DNA from: Zobellella maritima
GTDB lineage: Bacteria; Pseudomonadota; Gammaproteobacteria; Enterobacterales; Aeromonadaceae
Reading direction: 5' to 3'
Assembly (NCBI RefSeq): GCF_003075035.1
Contig: NZ_QCZE01000001.1
Span: 692,187-756,186, forward strand
Length of the DNA stretch: 64,000 nucleotides
The notes under the pieces were generated by a model. That model saw only the letters and a program-made list of their open reading frames with translations, was not told where the DNA came from and ran no database searches. Every line of letters begins with the position of its first letter. Within the stretch, counting starts at the first letter, position 1. A program made the position numbers and the translations under genes. This document shows, in pieces, positions 25,715 through 36,673 of this stretch.

Positions 25715-27982
25715 ATGAGTTTACGGAAGAAATGGATTAGTGAGCCTGCGTTTAACACCTTCAAGAAGATCTTGCCTCCCCTGTCGGCTACCGAGCGTGA
25801 AGCGATGGAGGCCGGCTCGGTATGGTGGGATGGCGAACTGTTCCGCGGCAAGCCGGACTGGTCAAAGTTGTTGGCCTATGGTCCCTCTACCCTGACCTTC
25901 GATGAGCAGAGCTTCCTGGACAATCAGGTCAGTACCCTGCTGGCCATGCTGGACGATCACCATATCGTCAACGAACGGCGGGAAATGCCGGAGGCAGTCT
26001 GGGATTACCTGAAGCGGGAGGGTTTTTTTTCGCTGATCATCCCCAAATCCTATGGCGGACATGACTTTTCCGCCTATGCCAACTCGACGATAGTCGCCCG
26101 TATCGCTACCCGCAGCATCAGCGCCGCTGTGACCGTCATGGTGCCCAACTCCCTGGGGCCCGGTGAGCTATTGATGCACTATGGAACCCAGCAACAGAAA
26201 GATCGCTGGCTGCCGGGGCTGGCCAAGGGCTCGGAAGTCCCCTGTTTTGCCCTGACCGGTCCCGAGGCCGGCTCAGATGCGGGGGGCATACCCGACACCG
26301 GCGTTGTCTGTCGGGCTGAGTTTGAAGGCGAAGAGGTGCTCGGTATCCGCCTGAACTGGGACAAGCGCTATATTACCCTGGCCCCCCGGGCCACCGTACT
26401 CGGTCTCGCCTTTCGGCTGCTCGATCCCGATGGTTTGCTGGGGGAGAACAGGGAGCCGGGTATTACCTGCGCGCTTATCCCCACCAGCCACCCGGGAGTG
26501 GAAATCGGTGATCGGCATTTTCCCATGGGGCTGGCGTTTTTGAATGGCACGACCCGGGGGCAGGATGTCTTTATTCCCCTGGAGTGGATCATCGGTGGTC
26601 CCGACTATGCGGGGCGCGGCTGGCGCATGCTGGTTGAATGCCTGTCTGCCGGGCGGGGTATTTCACTGCCGGCACTGGGCACCGCCAGCGGCCATCTGGC
26701 GACCCGCAGCACCGGGGCTTACGCCTATGTGCGCAGGCAGTTCGGGTTGTCCATCGGCAAGTTTGAAGGAGTACAGGAAGCCCTGGGCCGCATCGGTGGC
26801 CTGACCTACCAGCTGGAAGCCACCCGCCGCCTGACTACCCGCGCCCTGGATTTGAATGAAAGTCCGGCGATAGTGACCGCTATTTCCAAGTATCATATGA
26901 CGGAAATGGCGCGCACCGTCATCGATGATGCGCTGGACGTGCATGCAGGCAAAGGAATTCAAATGGGGCCAAGCAACTATCTGGCCCACAGCTATATGGG
27001 CATCCCCGTGGCCATTACCGTGGAGGGGGCCAATATCCTGACCCGTAACCTGATGATCTTCGGTCAGGGAGCCAGCCGCTGTCATCCCTATGTGTTGCAA
27101 GAACTGGAGGCCGCGGCCAACCCGGATCAGCAGGCGGGCCTGGATGCCTTCGATATCCTGTTGTTCAAGCATATCCGCTTTGCTCTTGGCAATGTGTTTG
27201 GCGCCTTCTGGCAGGGGATGACCGGCGGCCGCCTTAACTCGTCGCCGGTGGCCGGTGAAACCGCCGGTTACTACCGTCAGCTGACCCGGATGAGCAAGGC
27301 ACTGGCCCTGTGTGCCGATGTGGCCATGCTGATGATGGGCGGGGATCTCAAGCGCAGGGAAATGCTCTCCGCCCGTTTGGGTGATGTGCTCAGCCACCTG
27401 TATCTGGCCTCGGCCACCCTGAAATTTTACGAAGACAACGGCCGACCTGTCGATGAACTGCCGTTCGTGCATTATGCCGTCGGCCGCAACCTGTACCTGA
27501 TCGCCGATGCCCTGGAAGGGTTCTTGCAGAACTTCCCCAACCGGCCGATGGCTTTTATCCTGAAAGCCCTGATTTTCCCCCTGGGCAAGCGATACAAGAA
27601 ACCACTGGATCGACATGCCCAGGCGATCAGCAAGCAGTTGATGAGTACTGGGGGGATACGTGAGCGGCTGACCTGGCTGTGTTATATCGGAGAGCAGAGC
27701 GAGCCTGGTTTGGGTCAGCTGGAGCGAGCCTTCGGTGCCATGCTGGCGGTTCAGGGTCTGGAGAAAACACTGGCAGATGCCCAGCATGACGGTACACTGC
27801 CCCTAAAGGAGACGCTAACCACCTTGCTCGAACAGGCCAGGGAAAAGGGAGTGTTGACCGAGACCGATATTCAACGGTTGTTGCAGGCGGATGAATGGCG
27901 CCGCGCCGCCATTGCGGTGGACAGCTTCCCGGCAGAGGTGCTGGCCCGCCAGTCGCGCCAAAAAACTGACGACGTTGCCTGA
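25715..27982 (+). CDS. fadE: acyl-CoA dehydrogenase FadE
   Basis: A FAD enzyme that introduces the first double bond of fatty-acyl-CoA during beta-oxidation. The 755-residue protein is of the long FadE type rather than the 380-residue acyl-CoA dehydrogenases. The region CFALTGPEAGSDAGG binds substrate and FAD. The segments KRYITLAPRATVLGLAFRL and DDALDVHAGKGIQMGPSNYL follow, then the FadE-specific C-terminal extension. E. coli FadE is 814 residues. It follows the PsrA-like regulator; GGAGG precedes ATG 25715. Confidence 0.93.
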   Translation: MSLRKKWISEPAFNTFKKILPPLSATEREAMEAGSVWWDGELFRGKPDWSKLLAYGPSTLTFDEQSFLDNQVSTLLAMLDDHHIVNERREMPEAVWDYLKREGFFSLIIPKSYGGHDFSAYANSTIVARIATRSISAAVTVMVPNSLGPGELLMHYGTQQQKDRWLPGLAKGSEVPCFALTGPEAGSDAGGIPDTGVVCRAEFEGEEVLGIRLNWDKRYITLAPRATVLGLAFRLLDPDGLLGENREPGITCALIPTSHPGVEIGDRHFPMGLAFLNGTTRGQDVFIPLEWIIGGPDYAGRGWRMLVECLSAGRGISLPALGTASGHLATRSTGAYAYVRRQFGLSIGKFEGVQEALGRIGGLTYQLEATRRLTTRALDLNESPAIVTAISKYHMTEMARTVIDDALDVHAGKGIQMGPSNYLAHSYMGIPVAITVEGANILTRNLMIFGQGASRCHPYVLQELEAAANPDQQAGLDAFDILLFKHIRFALGNVFGAFWQGMTGGRLNSSPVAGETAGYYRQLTRMSKALALCADVAMLMMGGDLKRREMLSARLGDVLSHLYLASATLKFYEDNGRPVDELPFVHYAVGRNLYLIADALEGFLQNFPNRPMAFILKALIFPLGKRYKKPLDRHAQAISKQLMSTGGIRERLTWLCYIGEQSEPGLGQLERAFGAMLAVQGLEKTLADAQHDGTLPLKETLTTLLEQAREKGVLTETDIQRLLQADEWRRAAIAVDSFPAEVLARQSRQKTDDVA

Positions 27983-28105
27983 GGCCCAGTAAAAGGCCAC
28001 ACGCCAAGATTAGCTAGCAGGGTCCCGTCACCTGCATTGATTGGGCTGACGAAACCGTGATGGTTAGGGGACCGTCCCTGACTGAAATTGCACCCGAGCC
28101 CTGCT

Positions 28106-28306
28106 TCAAGGGCTGTTCTTGTCAGCCTTGTTCTCGTTATTGCTGGCCACTTCCTGAATATGGAGACCCTTCCTGATAATCAGAAAGACGGCGTCGCAAC
28201 CCAGGCAACGGTATCGTCTCGATCCTCGGTATCGCAGCTTCTGGGAGGTTTTTCGGCGGATACGAATGCTTCGTGACCCACATCGGGCACATAGGGGTTC
28301 GTCCAT
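28106..28306 (-). CDS. small zinc-ribbon protein, function unknown
   Basis: A 66-residue basic protein with two cysteine pairs, CARC at the N-terminus and CLGC about 27 residues later (YRCLGCDAVFLIIRKG). The Arg/Lys-rich linker (RIRRKTSQKLRYRGSRRYR) is typical of nucleic-acid-associated zinc ribbons. ATG 28306 has AAGGAAA about 6 nt upstream; longer in-frame starts add another CxxC segment (CHSC) but lack a ribosome site. TATGAT at 28349-28354 on the minus strand could be its -10. I do not recognise a named family. Confidence 0.55.
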   Translation of the reverse strand: MDEPLCARCGSRSIRIRRKTSQKLRYRGSRRYRCLGCDAVFLIIRKGLHIQEVASNNENKADKNSP

Positions 28307-28670
28307 GTCAGTTTCCTTCTGGTAACCGGGATGCCAAGGGGCGATTCTATCATACGGAATGATCTGGTTGAATTTTGCGCTGCAACTATGACAGGCCAAG
28401 GTCATTCATAGCGCATCCGCTTGTTTTTCAAACAGACTGGCAAACGCCGCTATTGGGATGTTGTCCGTATTACAATTCCGGCGAGGATGTTTGGCCCATC
28501 ACCGAAATTGATGCAGGCCGCAAGCTGACCACTGAGGGCTCGGGACATGCCATCTGACCGTCAGATAGATGGCGGGAAGGCCGGAATAGCAGGCGCATTT
28601 TCCGGCCATGTCACTGGTATTAAGCCAGTTTTTCCAGTCGTGGTTTTTTGAAAGCAATTACAAAGAAATT
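28307..28670. other. intergenic region, no gene supported
   Basis: About 360 bp between the zinc-ribbon gene and the pykA terminator. Short plus-strand frames (such as 28375-28557) have no recognisable similarity. An imperfect dyad near 28550-28580 (CCATCT ... AGATGG) is visible; nothing else is supported. Confidence 0.4.
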
Positions 28671-28697
28671 AAAAAAGCCACTGAAAAGTTCAGTGGC
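28671..28697 (-). terminator. terminator of pykA
   Basis: GCCACTGAA / TTCAGTGGC (28677-28697) is a perfect 9-bp stem that, read leftward, is followed by TTTTTT. A second hairpin, AGCCGAACC / GGTTCGGCT (28715-28736), lies between it and the pykA stop. Confidence 0.85.
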
Positions 28698-28760
28698 CCT
28701 TGGTTTGGAAGTATAGCCGAACCCTCTGGTTCGGCTTTATCCGGCAAACTATTGCCTTGC

Positions 28761-30200
28761 TTATTCTACGGTCAGTATCTTGCAGGTATTGGTACTGCCG
28801 ACCACTTCCATCTTGTCGCCGTGGGTCAGGAGCACCAGATCACCGGCATTGACATAGCCGCTTTGCTTCAGGCAGGCCAGGGCTTCGCGGCAGACTTCTG
28901 CCGTGTTCTGCTCATCGGAGGGCTCAAAGAACACGGGGGTAACGCCGCGATACAGGTTTGACCAGCCCAGAGTCTGCTTTTCCCGGGACAGGGAGAAGAT
29001 CGGCAGCCCGGAACTGATGCGGGACAGCAGCAGCGGTGTGGTACCGGAGTGGGTCAGGGCGACGATGGCTTTGACCCCCTGCAGGTGGTTGGCCGCGTAC
29101 ATGGTAGACATGGCGACGGTTTCTTCCACCGATGTGAAGGTGAAGTTCATCCGGTGATTGGAGACATTGACGCTGGGGTGCTTTTCTGCCCCCAGACAGA
29201 CATCCACCATGGCCTTGACGGTTTCGATCGGAAAGTCACCGGCGGCGGTTTCGGCCGACAGCATGACCGCATCGGTGCCGTCCAGCACAGCGTTGGCCAC
29301 GTCCATCACCTCGGCACGGGTCGGCAGCGGGGCGCTGATCATGGATTCCATCATCTGGGTAGCGGTAATCACCACCCGGTTCAGGCGACGGGAAGTGCGG
29401 ATCAGTTTTTTCTGTACGCCGACCAGCTCGGGATCACCGATTTCCACACCCAGATCTCCCCGGGCCACCATCACCACGTCCGAGGCCAGGATCACATCTT
29501 CCATGGCGGCATCGGTGGCCACGGCCTCGGCACGCTCGACCTTGGCGACGATCTTGGCATTGCTGCCGGCGGCACGGGCCAGTTCGCGGGCGATGCGCAG
29601 ATCTTCACCGGTGCGCGGGAAAGACACAGCCAGGTAATCGACGCCAATCTTGGCGGCGGTGATGATGTCTTCCTTGTCTTTTTCGGTCAGGGCCGGCGCC
29701 GACAGGCCACCTCCCTTCTTGTTGATGCCCTTGTTGTTGGATAGTGGGCCGGCAACGGTGACTTCGGTCAGGATCCGGTCGCCATCGACAGATTCTACCT
29801 TGAGTTGTACCCGGCCATCATCCAGCAGCAGTACATCCCCGGTTTTCACATCTTTAGGCAGCGCCTTGTAATCGATACCGACCTGCTGCTGATCCCCTTC
29901 GCCCTTGCCGAGGGCGGCATCCAGGACGAATTTGTCGCCAACAGCCAGCTGTATCTTGCCGTCCTTGAAGGTGGATACCCGGATCTTGGGACCCTGCAGG
30001 TCACCCAGGATGGCAATGTGCTTACCCAGTTTCTGGGCGATTTCGCGCACCTTGTTGGCACGGGCCATGTGATCTTCGGGGGTGCCGTGGGAGAAGTTCA
30101 TGCGCACCACATTGGCGCCGGCGCGAATAATACCTTCCAGGTTATCGTCGCGATCCGTGGCCGGGCCCAGGGTAGTGACAATCTTGGTACGTCTTAACAT
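28761..30200 (-). CDS. pykA: pyruvate kinase II
   Basis: Catalyses phosphoenolpyruvate plus ADP to pyruvate plus ATP, the last step of glycolysis. The 479-residue protein follows E. coli PykA (480) closely: [44 protein letters not shown], the catalytic [23 protein letters not shown] and [20 protein letters not shown]. It ends [15 protein letters not shown] 30200 (MLRRTKIV) has GGAG 7 nt upstream. HexR, which controls central carbon genes in related bacteria, is encoded next door. Confidence 0.96.
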   Translation of the reverse strand: MLRRTKIVTTLGPATDRDDNLEGIIRAGANVVRMNFSHGTPEDHMARANKVREIAQKLGKHIAILGDLQGPKIRVSTFKDGKIQLAVGDKFVLDAALGKGEGDQQQVGIDYKALPKDVKTGDVLLLDDGRVQLKVESVDGDRILTEVTVAGPLSNNKGINKKGGGLSAPALTEKDKEDIITAAKIGVDYLAVSFPRTGEDLRIARELARAAGSNAKIVAKVERAEAVATDAAMEDVILASDVVMVARGDLGVEIGDPELVGVQKKLIRTSRRLNRVVITATQMMESMISAPLPTRAEVMDVANAVLDGTDAVMLSAETAAGDFPIETVKAMVDVCLGAEKHPSVNVSNHRMNFTFTSVEETVAMSTMYAANHLQGVKAIVALTHSGTTPLLLSRISSGLPIFSLSREKQTLGWSNLYRGVTPVFFEPSDEQNTAEVCREALACLKQSGYVNAGDLVLLTHGDKMEVVGSTNTCKILTVE

Positions 30201-30453
30201 ATGAGACTCCAGTTGAAATACATTCGAAGTAATGATGAACAATAAGCGTGGGGTTTAAAATGGTGCGGACTGCGAATGTCAGACTGACAGTAGGCATCTG
30301 CAGATAGCGATTCGGCGGCCATGTTTCGGCTGATTTGACATCCGGTTAACATTGAGACTGGCTTGCTCACGATCTGACGCTGTGCCCTTAGTTTTGTAAA
30401 TTGTTACCAAGAATACCCTATGTCTGGCAGGAAGTGTAGACTGGATCACAAAA

Positions 30454-30475
30454 ATGGCCGGTAAATGCCGGCCAT
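30454..30475 (-). terminator. terminator of hexR
   Basis: ATGGCCGG (30454-30461) and CCGGCCAT (30468-30475) form an 8-bp stem. Read leftward it is followed by TTTTG, 11 nt after the hexR stop. Confidence 0.7.
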
Positions 30476-30485
30476 CTGATCAACA

Positions 30486-31337
30486 TTAAAGGTGAGGGTT
30501 ATCAAATCGTGAATTTTTTATCCCTTCTTTAACTTTTTTCAGGTTTTCCCGAAACTTGCCTCCGCGGCGCAGGATAAAGCCGGTAGCCAGCACATCGATC
30601 AGCACCATCTGGGCCAGGCGTGAGGCCATGGGCAGGTATACGTCCGTGTCTTCCGGCACGTCCATCGATAACACCAGGGAGCACTCCCGCGCCAGCGGAG
30701 AATCCTTGGCGGTCAGGCCGATGACGATGGCATCGTTCTGACGGGCCAGCTGGGCAATTTCCACCAGTGCCTTGGTCCGTCCGGTATGGGAAATCAGTAC
30801 CACTACATCCCCTTCGCTGCTGCCGATACAGCTCATGCGCATCATCACCACATCGTCGAAGCAGAGCACGGGCACGTTAAATCGGAAAAACTTGTTCATG
30901 GCATCGTGTGCCACGGCGGAGGAGGCTCCCAGGCCGAAGAATGACAGCTTTTTGGCCTGGGTCATGATATCGACACAGCGGTTGACGGCGAGCGGATCCA
31001 GGCTGTGGCGGGCGGCGTCCAGGCAGGCCATGCTGGACTCGAAAATCTTGGCAGTATAGGACTCGGGTGTGTCGTCTTCTTCCACATGGCGATTCACATA
31101 GGGTGTGCCATTGGCCAGGCTCTGGGCTAGGTGCAGTTTGAAGTCGGGAAAGCCCTTGGTATCCAGGCGGCGGCAGAAACGGTTGACCGTCGGCTCACTG
31201 ACATCCGCCAGCTTGGCCAGGGCGGCGATGCTGGAATGGATGGCGGTTTGTGGTGACGCGAGGATGACTTCCGCCACTTTTCTTTCAGACTTGCTGAAAC
31301 TATCGATATTTTTTGTGATTTTTTCTAACGTATTCAT
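30486..31337 (-). CDS. hexR: HexR, RpiR-family carbon metabolism regulator
   Basis: HexR represses or activates central carbon genes and releases DNA on binding 2-keto-3-deoxy-6-phosphogluconate. The 283-residue protein has an N-terminal helix-turn-helix (IAALAKLADVSEPTVNRFCRRL) and a C-terminal SIS sugar-phosphate domain (FFGLGASSAVAHDAMNKFFR, VVVLISHTGRTK). It is highly similar to E. coli HexR (289). ATG 31337 (MNTLEKITKNID) was preferred over an upstream in-frame ATG because it matches homologues. It lies upstream of pykA in the same orientation, with a terminator between. Confidence 0.94.
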   Translation of the reverse strand: MNTLEKITKNIDSFSKSERKVAEVILASPQTAIHSSIAALAKLADVSEPTVNRFCRRLDTKGFPDFKLHLAQSLANGTPYVNRHVEEDDTPESYTAKIFESSMACLDAARHSLDPLAVNRCVDIMTQAKKLSFFGLGASSAVAHDAMNKFFRFNVPVLCFDDVVMMRMSCIGSSEGDVVVLISHTGRTKALVEIAQLARQNDAIVIGLTAKDSPLARECSLVLSMDVPEDTDVYLPMASRLAQMVLIDVLATGFILRRGGKFRENLKKVKEGIKNSRFDNPHL

Positions 31338-31560
31338 CTGGATAACCGGGCTGGATGCGACAGGGTATGAAGCTACCCCGTAAAGCTGAAATATGATGTC
31401 TACTATACAAGACAAACGGTTAGCTTGAGAGTAGTCCTATACCAAAGTATGACTAATCTCTAAAAACCTGACCGAGCAAGGGAGATATTTTCATTTTTTT
31501 ATGTCATTTAATGACAAATGGAAGGAATTAACAACGGTTGTCATCGTCCGGGCAAACAAA

Positions 31561-31587
31561 AACCCTGTTACCTTGGGTAACAGGGTT
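31561..31587 (-). terminator. terminator of rimO
   Basis: AACCCTGTTACC (31561-31572) and GGTAACAGGGTT (31576-31587) form a perfect 12-bp stem with a 3-nt loop. Read leftward it is followed by TTTTTG, and on the right by GAGTTTTT, so it can act in both directions between rimO and hexR. Confidence 0.85.
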
Positions 31588-31626
31588 GAGTTTTTAGGGG
31601 GTTACTGGCGCCGTGAGCGGGCGGGG

Positions 31627-32949
31627 TTAAGCCAGTTCACCCCAGAGATCGTACTCATCGGCATGCTGTATGTTGACCATCACCTTGTCACCGGGCTTGA
31701 GGCTGGTTTCGCCATTCAGGTAGACCAGGCCGTCGATTTCCGGGGCATCGGCACTGGAGCGGCCGATGGCACCTTCTTCGTCCACCTCATCGATCAGCAC
31801 TTCCAGGGTTTTGCCCACCTTGAGCGCCAGCTTGCGGGTGGAGATGGCCTGTTGCAGTGCCATGAAGCGATCAAAGCGCTCCTGCTTGACGTCTTCCGGT
31901 ACCGGGTCCGGCAGCTCGTTGGCACGGGCGCCTTCTACCGGGCTGTAGGTAAAGCAGCCCACCCGATCCAGCTCGGCCTGCTCGATAAAGTCGAGCAGCA
32001 GCTGGAAGTCTTCTTCGGTTTCGCCGGGGAAGCCGACGATAAAGGTCGAGCGTATGGTGATCTCCGGGCAAATCTCGCGCCAGCTGCGGATACGCTCCAG
32101 GGTGCGCTCCACGGCGCCCGGGCGTTTCATCAGTTTAAGGATGCGTGGGCTGGCGTGCTGTAGCGGGATGTCCAGATAAGGCAGCAGCTTGCCGTCGCGC
32201 ATCAGCGGGATCAGGTCGTCTACATGCGGGTAAGGGTAGACATAATGCAGCCGCACCCAGACGCCCATCTTGCCCAGTTCTTCGCACAGGTTTTGCATAT
32301 GGGTCTTGACCGGCATGCCGTCGGCGAAGCCGGTCTTGTGCTTTACATCCACCCCGTAGGCGGAAGTGTCCTGGGAGATCACCAACAGTTCTTTTACACC
32401 TGCGTCTACCAGGCGACGGGCTTCACTTAGCACCTCACCGATGGGGCGGCTGTCCAGGCCACCGCGCATGGAGGGAATGATACAGAAGGTGCACTTGTGG
32501 TTGCAGCCTTCGGAAATCTTCAGGTAGGCATAATGCTTGGGGGTGAGCTTGACGCCCTGTTCGGGCACCAGGCTGACAAAGGGATTGAACTCCGGCTTGG
32601 GCACATACTGGTGCACATGGTTGAGCACCTGCTCATAGGAATGGGGACCGGTAATTTCCAGCACCTTGGGATGCACTTCACGGATTTGATCTTCCTTGGC
32701 GCCCAGACAACCGGTGACGATCACCTTGCCGTTTTCGCTCAGGGCCTCGCCTACGGCTTCCAGGGATTCCTGCACGGCACTGTCGATAAAGCCACAGGTG
32801 TTCACTATCACCAGATCGGCATCGTCGTAGGAGGGAACCACTTCGTAACCTTCGATACGTAACTGGGTCAGGATGCGCTCGGAGTCGACCAGATTCTTCG
32901 GACAACCCAGGCTGACAAAACCGATGCGGGGGACTTTGCTATCTTTCAT
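31627..32949 (-). CDS. rimO: ribosomal protein uS12 methylthiotransferase RimO
   Basis: RimO is a radical-SAM enzyme that methylthiolates Asp88 (E. coli D89) of ribosomal protein S12. The 440-residue protein has the N-terminal MTTase domain ([26 protein letters not shown]), the radical-SAM cluster CNHKCTFC, and a C-terminal TRAM domain ([18 protein letters not shown]). The start MKDSK at 32949 replaces what seems to be the original start: codons 6 to about 15 (32903-32934) are duplicated exactly at 44849-44880, where they are preceded in frame by ATG TCT. The gene therefore appears to have received a new promoter and start from the integrated island. Confidence 0.95.
   Translation of the reverse strand: MKDSKVPRIGFVSLGCPKNLVDSERILTQLRIEGYEVVPSYDDADLVIVNTCGFIDSAVQESLEAVGEALSENGKVIVTGCLGAKEDQIREVHPKVLEITGPHSYEQVLNHVHQYVPKPEFNPFVSLVPEQGVKLTPKHYAYLKISEGCNHKCTFCIIPSMRGGLDSRPIGEVLSEARRLVDAGVKELLVISQDTSAYGVDVKHKTGFADGMPVKTHMQNLCEELGKMGVWVRLHYVYPYPHVDDLIPLMRDGKLLPYLDIPLQHASPRILKLMKRPGAVERTLERIRSWREICPEITIRSTFIVGFPGETEEDFQLLLDFIEQAELDRVGCFTYSPVEGARANELPDPVPEDVKQERFDRFMALQQAISTRKLALKVGKTLEVLIDEVDEEGAIGRSSADAPEIDGLVYLNGETSLKPGDKVMVNIQHADEYDLWGELA
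32903..32934 (+). repeat. 32-bp direct repeat, left end of the metal island (in rimO)
   Basis: This 32-bp segment inside the rimO coding region is identical, in the same orientation, to 44849-44880. Flanking bases differ at once on both sides. It behaves like a recombination core (attL-like). Confidence 0.85.
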
Positions 32950-33172
32950 TGCTTGTTTTTTAACCAAACTGACGGGGAAGGCGGCAATTGTAGCGCAAAC
33001 GGGAAGGTCAGGACAGTAAACCATCTGCGCCCAGAAACAGCTGCCGGCAATTGACCTGGGGTTTCCTTACCTCAGCCTGCACATGTTTCCTGAGCTTTTC
33101 CGAACAGCCTACCGAATGCCTGTGCCAGCCAGGACTTTTCCCAAATGCCCCAATAAGGAGGCCTTGGTTGCG

Positions 33173-33538
33173 CTATTCCAATGCAAAGCGGATTTGCTCT
33201 TTACCCACATCAGGTACGTTTACCCTGACTACAGCTTTGGCATTGGGCTCAGGGTTGACCCCTGGTCCTGAAAGGGCATTGTATCCGGCGGGAGCGAGCG
33301 GGATCTGGGACTTCTTGCCGCCGCTGAGCAATATCAGTTCACCACTGGCGGCAGAGGAATCTATGGGTGTGCCGTGCTCACTCAAATAAACCCTGGTCAT
33401 ATCGGGTTGGGTCACCAGCTCTACCGTGATGTTTTTGCCTTCAGTGATCAGGCCGCCGTGGGCAGGGATGAGATCTCCATGGGGGTATACCCAGGAGGGT
33501 AACAGCATACTCAAGACCAGCAAGCGGCATGTTTTCAT
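33173..33538 (-). CDS. periplasmic protein of the metal efflux operon, unknown family
   Basis: A 121-residue protein with a signal peptide (MKTCRLLVLSMLLPSWVYP) and a mature part opening HGDLIPAHGG. The chain contains few cysteines and looks like a single beta-rich domain (ITVELVTQPDMTRVYLSEHG, VVRVNVPDVG). ATG 33538 has AAGGAAC 7 nt upstream. It is the last gene of the efflux operon, 25 nt after the RND pump. Its place suggests a periplasmic metal-handling role; that is inference. Confidence 0.65.
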   Translation of the reverse strand: MKTCRLLVLSMLLPSWVYPHGDLIPAHGGLITEGKNITVELVTQPDMTRVYLSEHGTPIDSSAASGELILLSGGKKSQIPLAPAGYNALSGPGVNPEPNAKAVVRVNVPDVGKEQIRFALE

Positions 33539-33563
33539 CGGGTTTGTTCCTTCGATTAAGGTA

Positions 33564-36500
33564 TTAAAAAGTATCTTCGGATTTATCTTCAAGCAGCATC
33601 TCTAGCGGAGGCTGCCCGTAAAGCCAGAACATCAGAGGTGTTAACAGGGTATCCAGCAAGGTGGAGCTCACCAGGCCGCCAAAAATGACCACGGCGACCG
33701 GGTGTAGTATTTCCTTGCCGGGGGCATCCGCCGCCAGCAGCAGCGGTAATAGCGCAAAGGCCGCCACCAGCGCCGTCATCAGTACCGGTGTCAGCCGCTC
33801 CAGCGAGCCACGCACGATCATCTCTTTGCCGAAGTGCTCGCCTTCAAATTTACACAGGTTGATGTAGTGGCTGATTTTGAGAATACCATTGCGGGTGGCT
33901 ATCCCGGTCAGGGTAATAAAGCCCACCAGGGACGCAACCGAGAGCGAAATGTCCGCCAGCCACATGGCGGCCACACTGCCGATTAGGGCCATGGGGATAT
34001 TGCCCATGATCATCAGCGCCAGCCGGGATGAACGATAACGGCTGTAGAGCACCATGAAGATCAGTGAAAAAGACACCAGTGACAGCAGGGCGATCATCCG
34101 GGTTGCCTGTTCCTGAGCCTGGAACTGTCCTTCCAGATTGATGAAGTATCCTTCAGGCAGGGGGCTAGCGGCGATGGTCTGCCGGATCTGAGCGATAACC
34201 GCAGCGAGATCCGAGCCATCGGTATTGGCGGCAATCACGATACGGCGGCGGCTGTTTTCCCGGCCGATCTGATTGGGGCCATCATCTTCCTCTATGCTCG
34301 CGACCCGGGATAAGGGGATCCGGCCATGGGGGGAGTCTATCAGCATATTGGCCAGACCTTGGGGATTACGCTCCTGGTCGGGAAGGCGCACCACCAGGTC
34401 GAAGCGTTTGTTGCCGTCGATAATTTGGGTGACCGTATCCCCTTCGGTGAGGGTTTCCAGGTTCGACAACAACTGGCCGGGAGAAATACCGTATAACGCC
34501 GCCTGGCCATAATCGAGACGAATTTTAATCTGTGGGATCAGCACCTGTTTTTCAATTTGCAGGTCGGTCAGCCCGGGTATCAGTAGCAGTTGCTCTCGCA
34601 GACTGGCTGCCTGCCCGCGCAGGGTATCCAGATCATCCCCGAAGATCTTGATGGCAATCTGGGCTCGTACCCCGGACAGCAGATGATCCAGCCGATGTGA
34701 AATCGGCTGGCCCAGCAGAGCGACCGCCGGTAAGGGGGCCAGCTGGGCACGAATATCTGCCATGATCGCTTCCTTGTCACGCTCACTGGACTTCAAATCC
34801 ACATCCAGCTCGGTGGAATGTACGCCTTCGGCATGTTCATCCAGCTCGGCTCGACCGGTACGGCGGCCGACGCTTTTTACCTCGGGTACGCTCAGAATCG
34901 CGGTCTCGGCCAGACGGCCAATACGGTTCGATTCCTCCAGCGAGGTGCCCGGGTTGAGCAGCAAACTGATGGTCAGGGTACCCTCATTGAACGCGGGCAG
35001 GAAGGCGCGCGGAAAGAAGGGCACAGTGGCGATGGCCAGCAACAGCAGGGCACAGGCACCGAGCAGGATCGGCCGGGCATGGTCAAAGCTGGCGTTCAGC
35101 AGTCGTTTGTCCCAGTTTTTCAGCCAGGTCACCAGGAAGGAGTCGCCATGAGATATGCGTTTCATTCTGGGCAGCAGATAGAAGCACATCACCGGCGTCA
35201 CCGTCAGCGCTACCACCATACTGGCGAGGATGGAGGTGATATAGGCTATGCCCAGTGGCACAAACAGCCGCCCCTCTATACCGGGCAAGGCAAACAGGGG
35301 CACAAACACCAGCACTACCACCAGAGTCGCAATCACCACCCCGGAGCGTACCTCATTGCAGGCTGCCGCTATGGTCTGGATGATCCGGGCAATGCCCTGG
35401 GGTTTTCTCTGCTTGAGGCGACGGAGCACATTCTCCACATCCACCAGGGCATCATCGACCAGTTCACCGATGGCAATGGCGAGTCCGCCCAGGGTCATGA
35501 CATTGATGGACAAGCCCATGAGTTTGAAAACCAGCGCGGTGACCGCCATCGATAACGGAATTGCCGTCAGTGAGATCAGCGTGGTGCGTACATTGAGCAG
35601 GAACAAGAATAGGATCACCGCGACCATGATGGCGCCATCGCGCAGGGCTTCCTGCACGTTGAAGATCGAGGCTTCGATAAAGTCAGCCTGTCTGAACGAT
35701 ATCTGCGGCGGCGTCATGCCCGGGGGCAGGGAATGACGCAGTTCCGCCAGGGCCAGCTCAATGTCGTCGGTGAGCCTGACCGTATCGGCGTTGGGTTGTT
35801 TCTGCACACTGACAATCACCGCCGGGTGACCGTTAAAACCGGCGTCACCCCGCTTGGTGGCGGCGGCGAACTTGACCTCGGCAATCTGTTTGAGCTGGAT
35901 GGGGTTGTCGTTGTGCACCGCCACCGCAATATTCTTGAGATCTTCCAGTCGGGTGGTGCGCCCCAGGTGACGGATCAGATATTCACGGGCGTTTTTTTCC
36001 AGAAAGCCCCCGCTGGTATTGCTGGAAAATGCCGCTAGCGCCTGCTCCAGTTGCGAGAAGCTGATGTCCAGCTGATTCATCAGGGCGGTATTGGGCTCCA
36101 CCCGGAATTGCCGGACCTCGCCACCGATGGGGATCACCTGGGCAATTCCCGGGATCGAGAGCAAGCGGGGGCGCAGGATAAAATCCACATACTCGCGTAC
36201 CTGCATCGGACTTGCCCCGTCGCCATCGGCGGGAAAGGCGATCAGCATGATCTCGCCCATTACGGATGAAATCGGGCCCATGGTGGGGCTTACCCCGGCG
36301 GGTAGCTGCTCCCGTATTTCATTGAGGCGCTCGGACACCAGTTGCCGGTTGCGGTAGATATCCGATCCCCAGTCAAACTCGGCATACACAATGGACAGGC
36401 CCACACCGGACACGGAGCGAACCCGGGTAACACCAGGCATGCCGTTAAGTCGGGTTTCTAACGGAAACGACACCAGCTGCTCGACTTCTTCCGGTGCCAT

Positions 36501-36665
36501 CCCACCGGCCTCGGTCATGATGGTGACGGTCGGCTTGTTCAGATCCGGAAACACATCCACCGGCATCTGCCAGGAGGTAACCCCGCCGTATATCATCATT
36601 ATCAGGGCCGTAACCAGCACCATCAGGCGGTTGCGTAAACTGGTGTTGACTATCCAACTAAACAT
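33564..36665 (-). CDS. heavy-metal-type RND efflux pump, inner membrane subunit
   Basis: A 1033-residue RND transporter of the CzcA/CusA superfamily: twelve predicted membrane helices with two large periplasmic loops (opening [16 protein letters not shown]-like, here [20 protein letters not shown]). The proton-relay helix reads [20 protein letters not shown] with Glu401, Asp404 and Asp405, unlike CusA or CzcA, so metal specificity cannot be read from sequence. Copper is suggested by the neighbours. ATG 36665 ([14 protein letters not shown]) has GAGGGAAG upstream. It follows the adaptor gene with a short overlap region, and no outer-membrane factor gene is present. Confidence 0.88.
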   Translation of the reverse strand: MFSWIVNTSLRNRLMVLVTALIMMIYGGVTSWQMPVDVFPDLNKPTVTIMTEAGGMAPEEVEQLVSFPLETRLNGMPGVTRVRSVSGVGLSIVYAEFDWGSDIYRNRQLVSERLNEIREQLPAGVSPTMGPISSVMGEIMLIAFPADGDGASPMQVREYVDFILRPRLLSIPGIAQVIPIGGEVRQFRVEPNTALMNQLDISFSQLEQALAAFSSNTSGGFLEKNAREYLIRHLGRTTRLEDLKNIAVAVHNDNPIQLKQIAEVKFAAATKRGDAGFNGHPAVIVSVQKQPNADTVRLTDDIELALAELRHSLPPGMTPPQISFRQADFIEASIFNVQEALRDGAIMVAVILFLFLLNVRTTLISLTAIPLSMAVTALVFKLMGLSINVMTLGGLAIAIGELVDDALVDVENVLRRLKQRKPQGIARIIQTIAAACNEVRSGVVIATLVVVLVFVPLFALPGIEGRLFVPLGIAYITSILASMVVALTVTPVMCFYLLPRMKRISHGDSFLVTWLKNWDKRLLNASFDHARPILLGACALLLLAIATVPFFPRAFLPAFNEGTLTISLLLNPGTSLEESNRIGRLAETAILSVPEVKSVGRRTGRAELDEHAEGVHSTELDVDLKSSERDKEAIMADIRAQLAPLPAVALLGQPISHRLDHLLSGVRAQIAIKIFGDDLDTLRGQAASLREQLLLIPGLTDLQIEKQVLIPQIKIRLDYGQAALYGISPGQLLSNLETLTEGDTVTQIIDGNKRFDLVVRLPDQERNPQGLANMLIDSPHGRIPLSRVASIEEDDGPNQIGRENSRRRIVIAANTDGSDLAAVIAQIRQTIAASPLPEGYFINLEGQFQAQEQATRMIALLSLVSFSLIFMVLYSRYRSSRLALMIMGNIPMALIGSVAAMWLADISLSVASLVGFITLTGIATRNGILKISHYINLCKFEGEHFGKEMIVRGSLERLTPVLMTALVAAFALLPLLLAADAPGKEILHPVAVVIFGGLVSSTLLDTLLTPLMFWLYGQPPLEMLLEDKSEDTF

Positions 36666-36673
36666 ATCTTCCC

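Noticed and set aside
26663-27787. Minus-strand open frame opposite fadE (374 codons)
   Set aside because: Complement of a certain gene; low-complexity His/Gln-rich translation with no domain.
30396-30412. HexR-like site upstream of pykA (TTGTAAATTGTTACCAA)
   Set aside because: Half-sites resemble TGTAA/TTACA but the spacing is one short of the HexR consensus and the right half is mismatched; not convincing without a scan.
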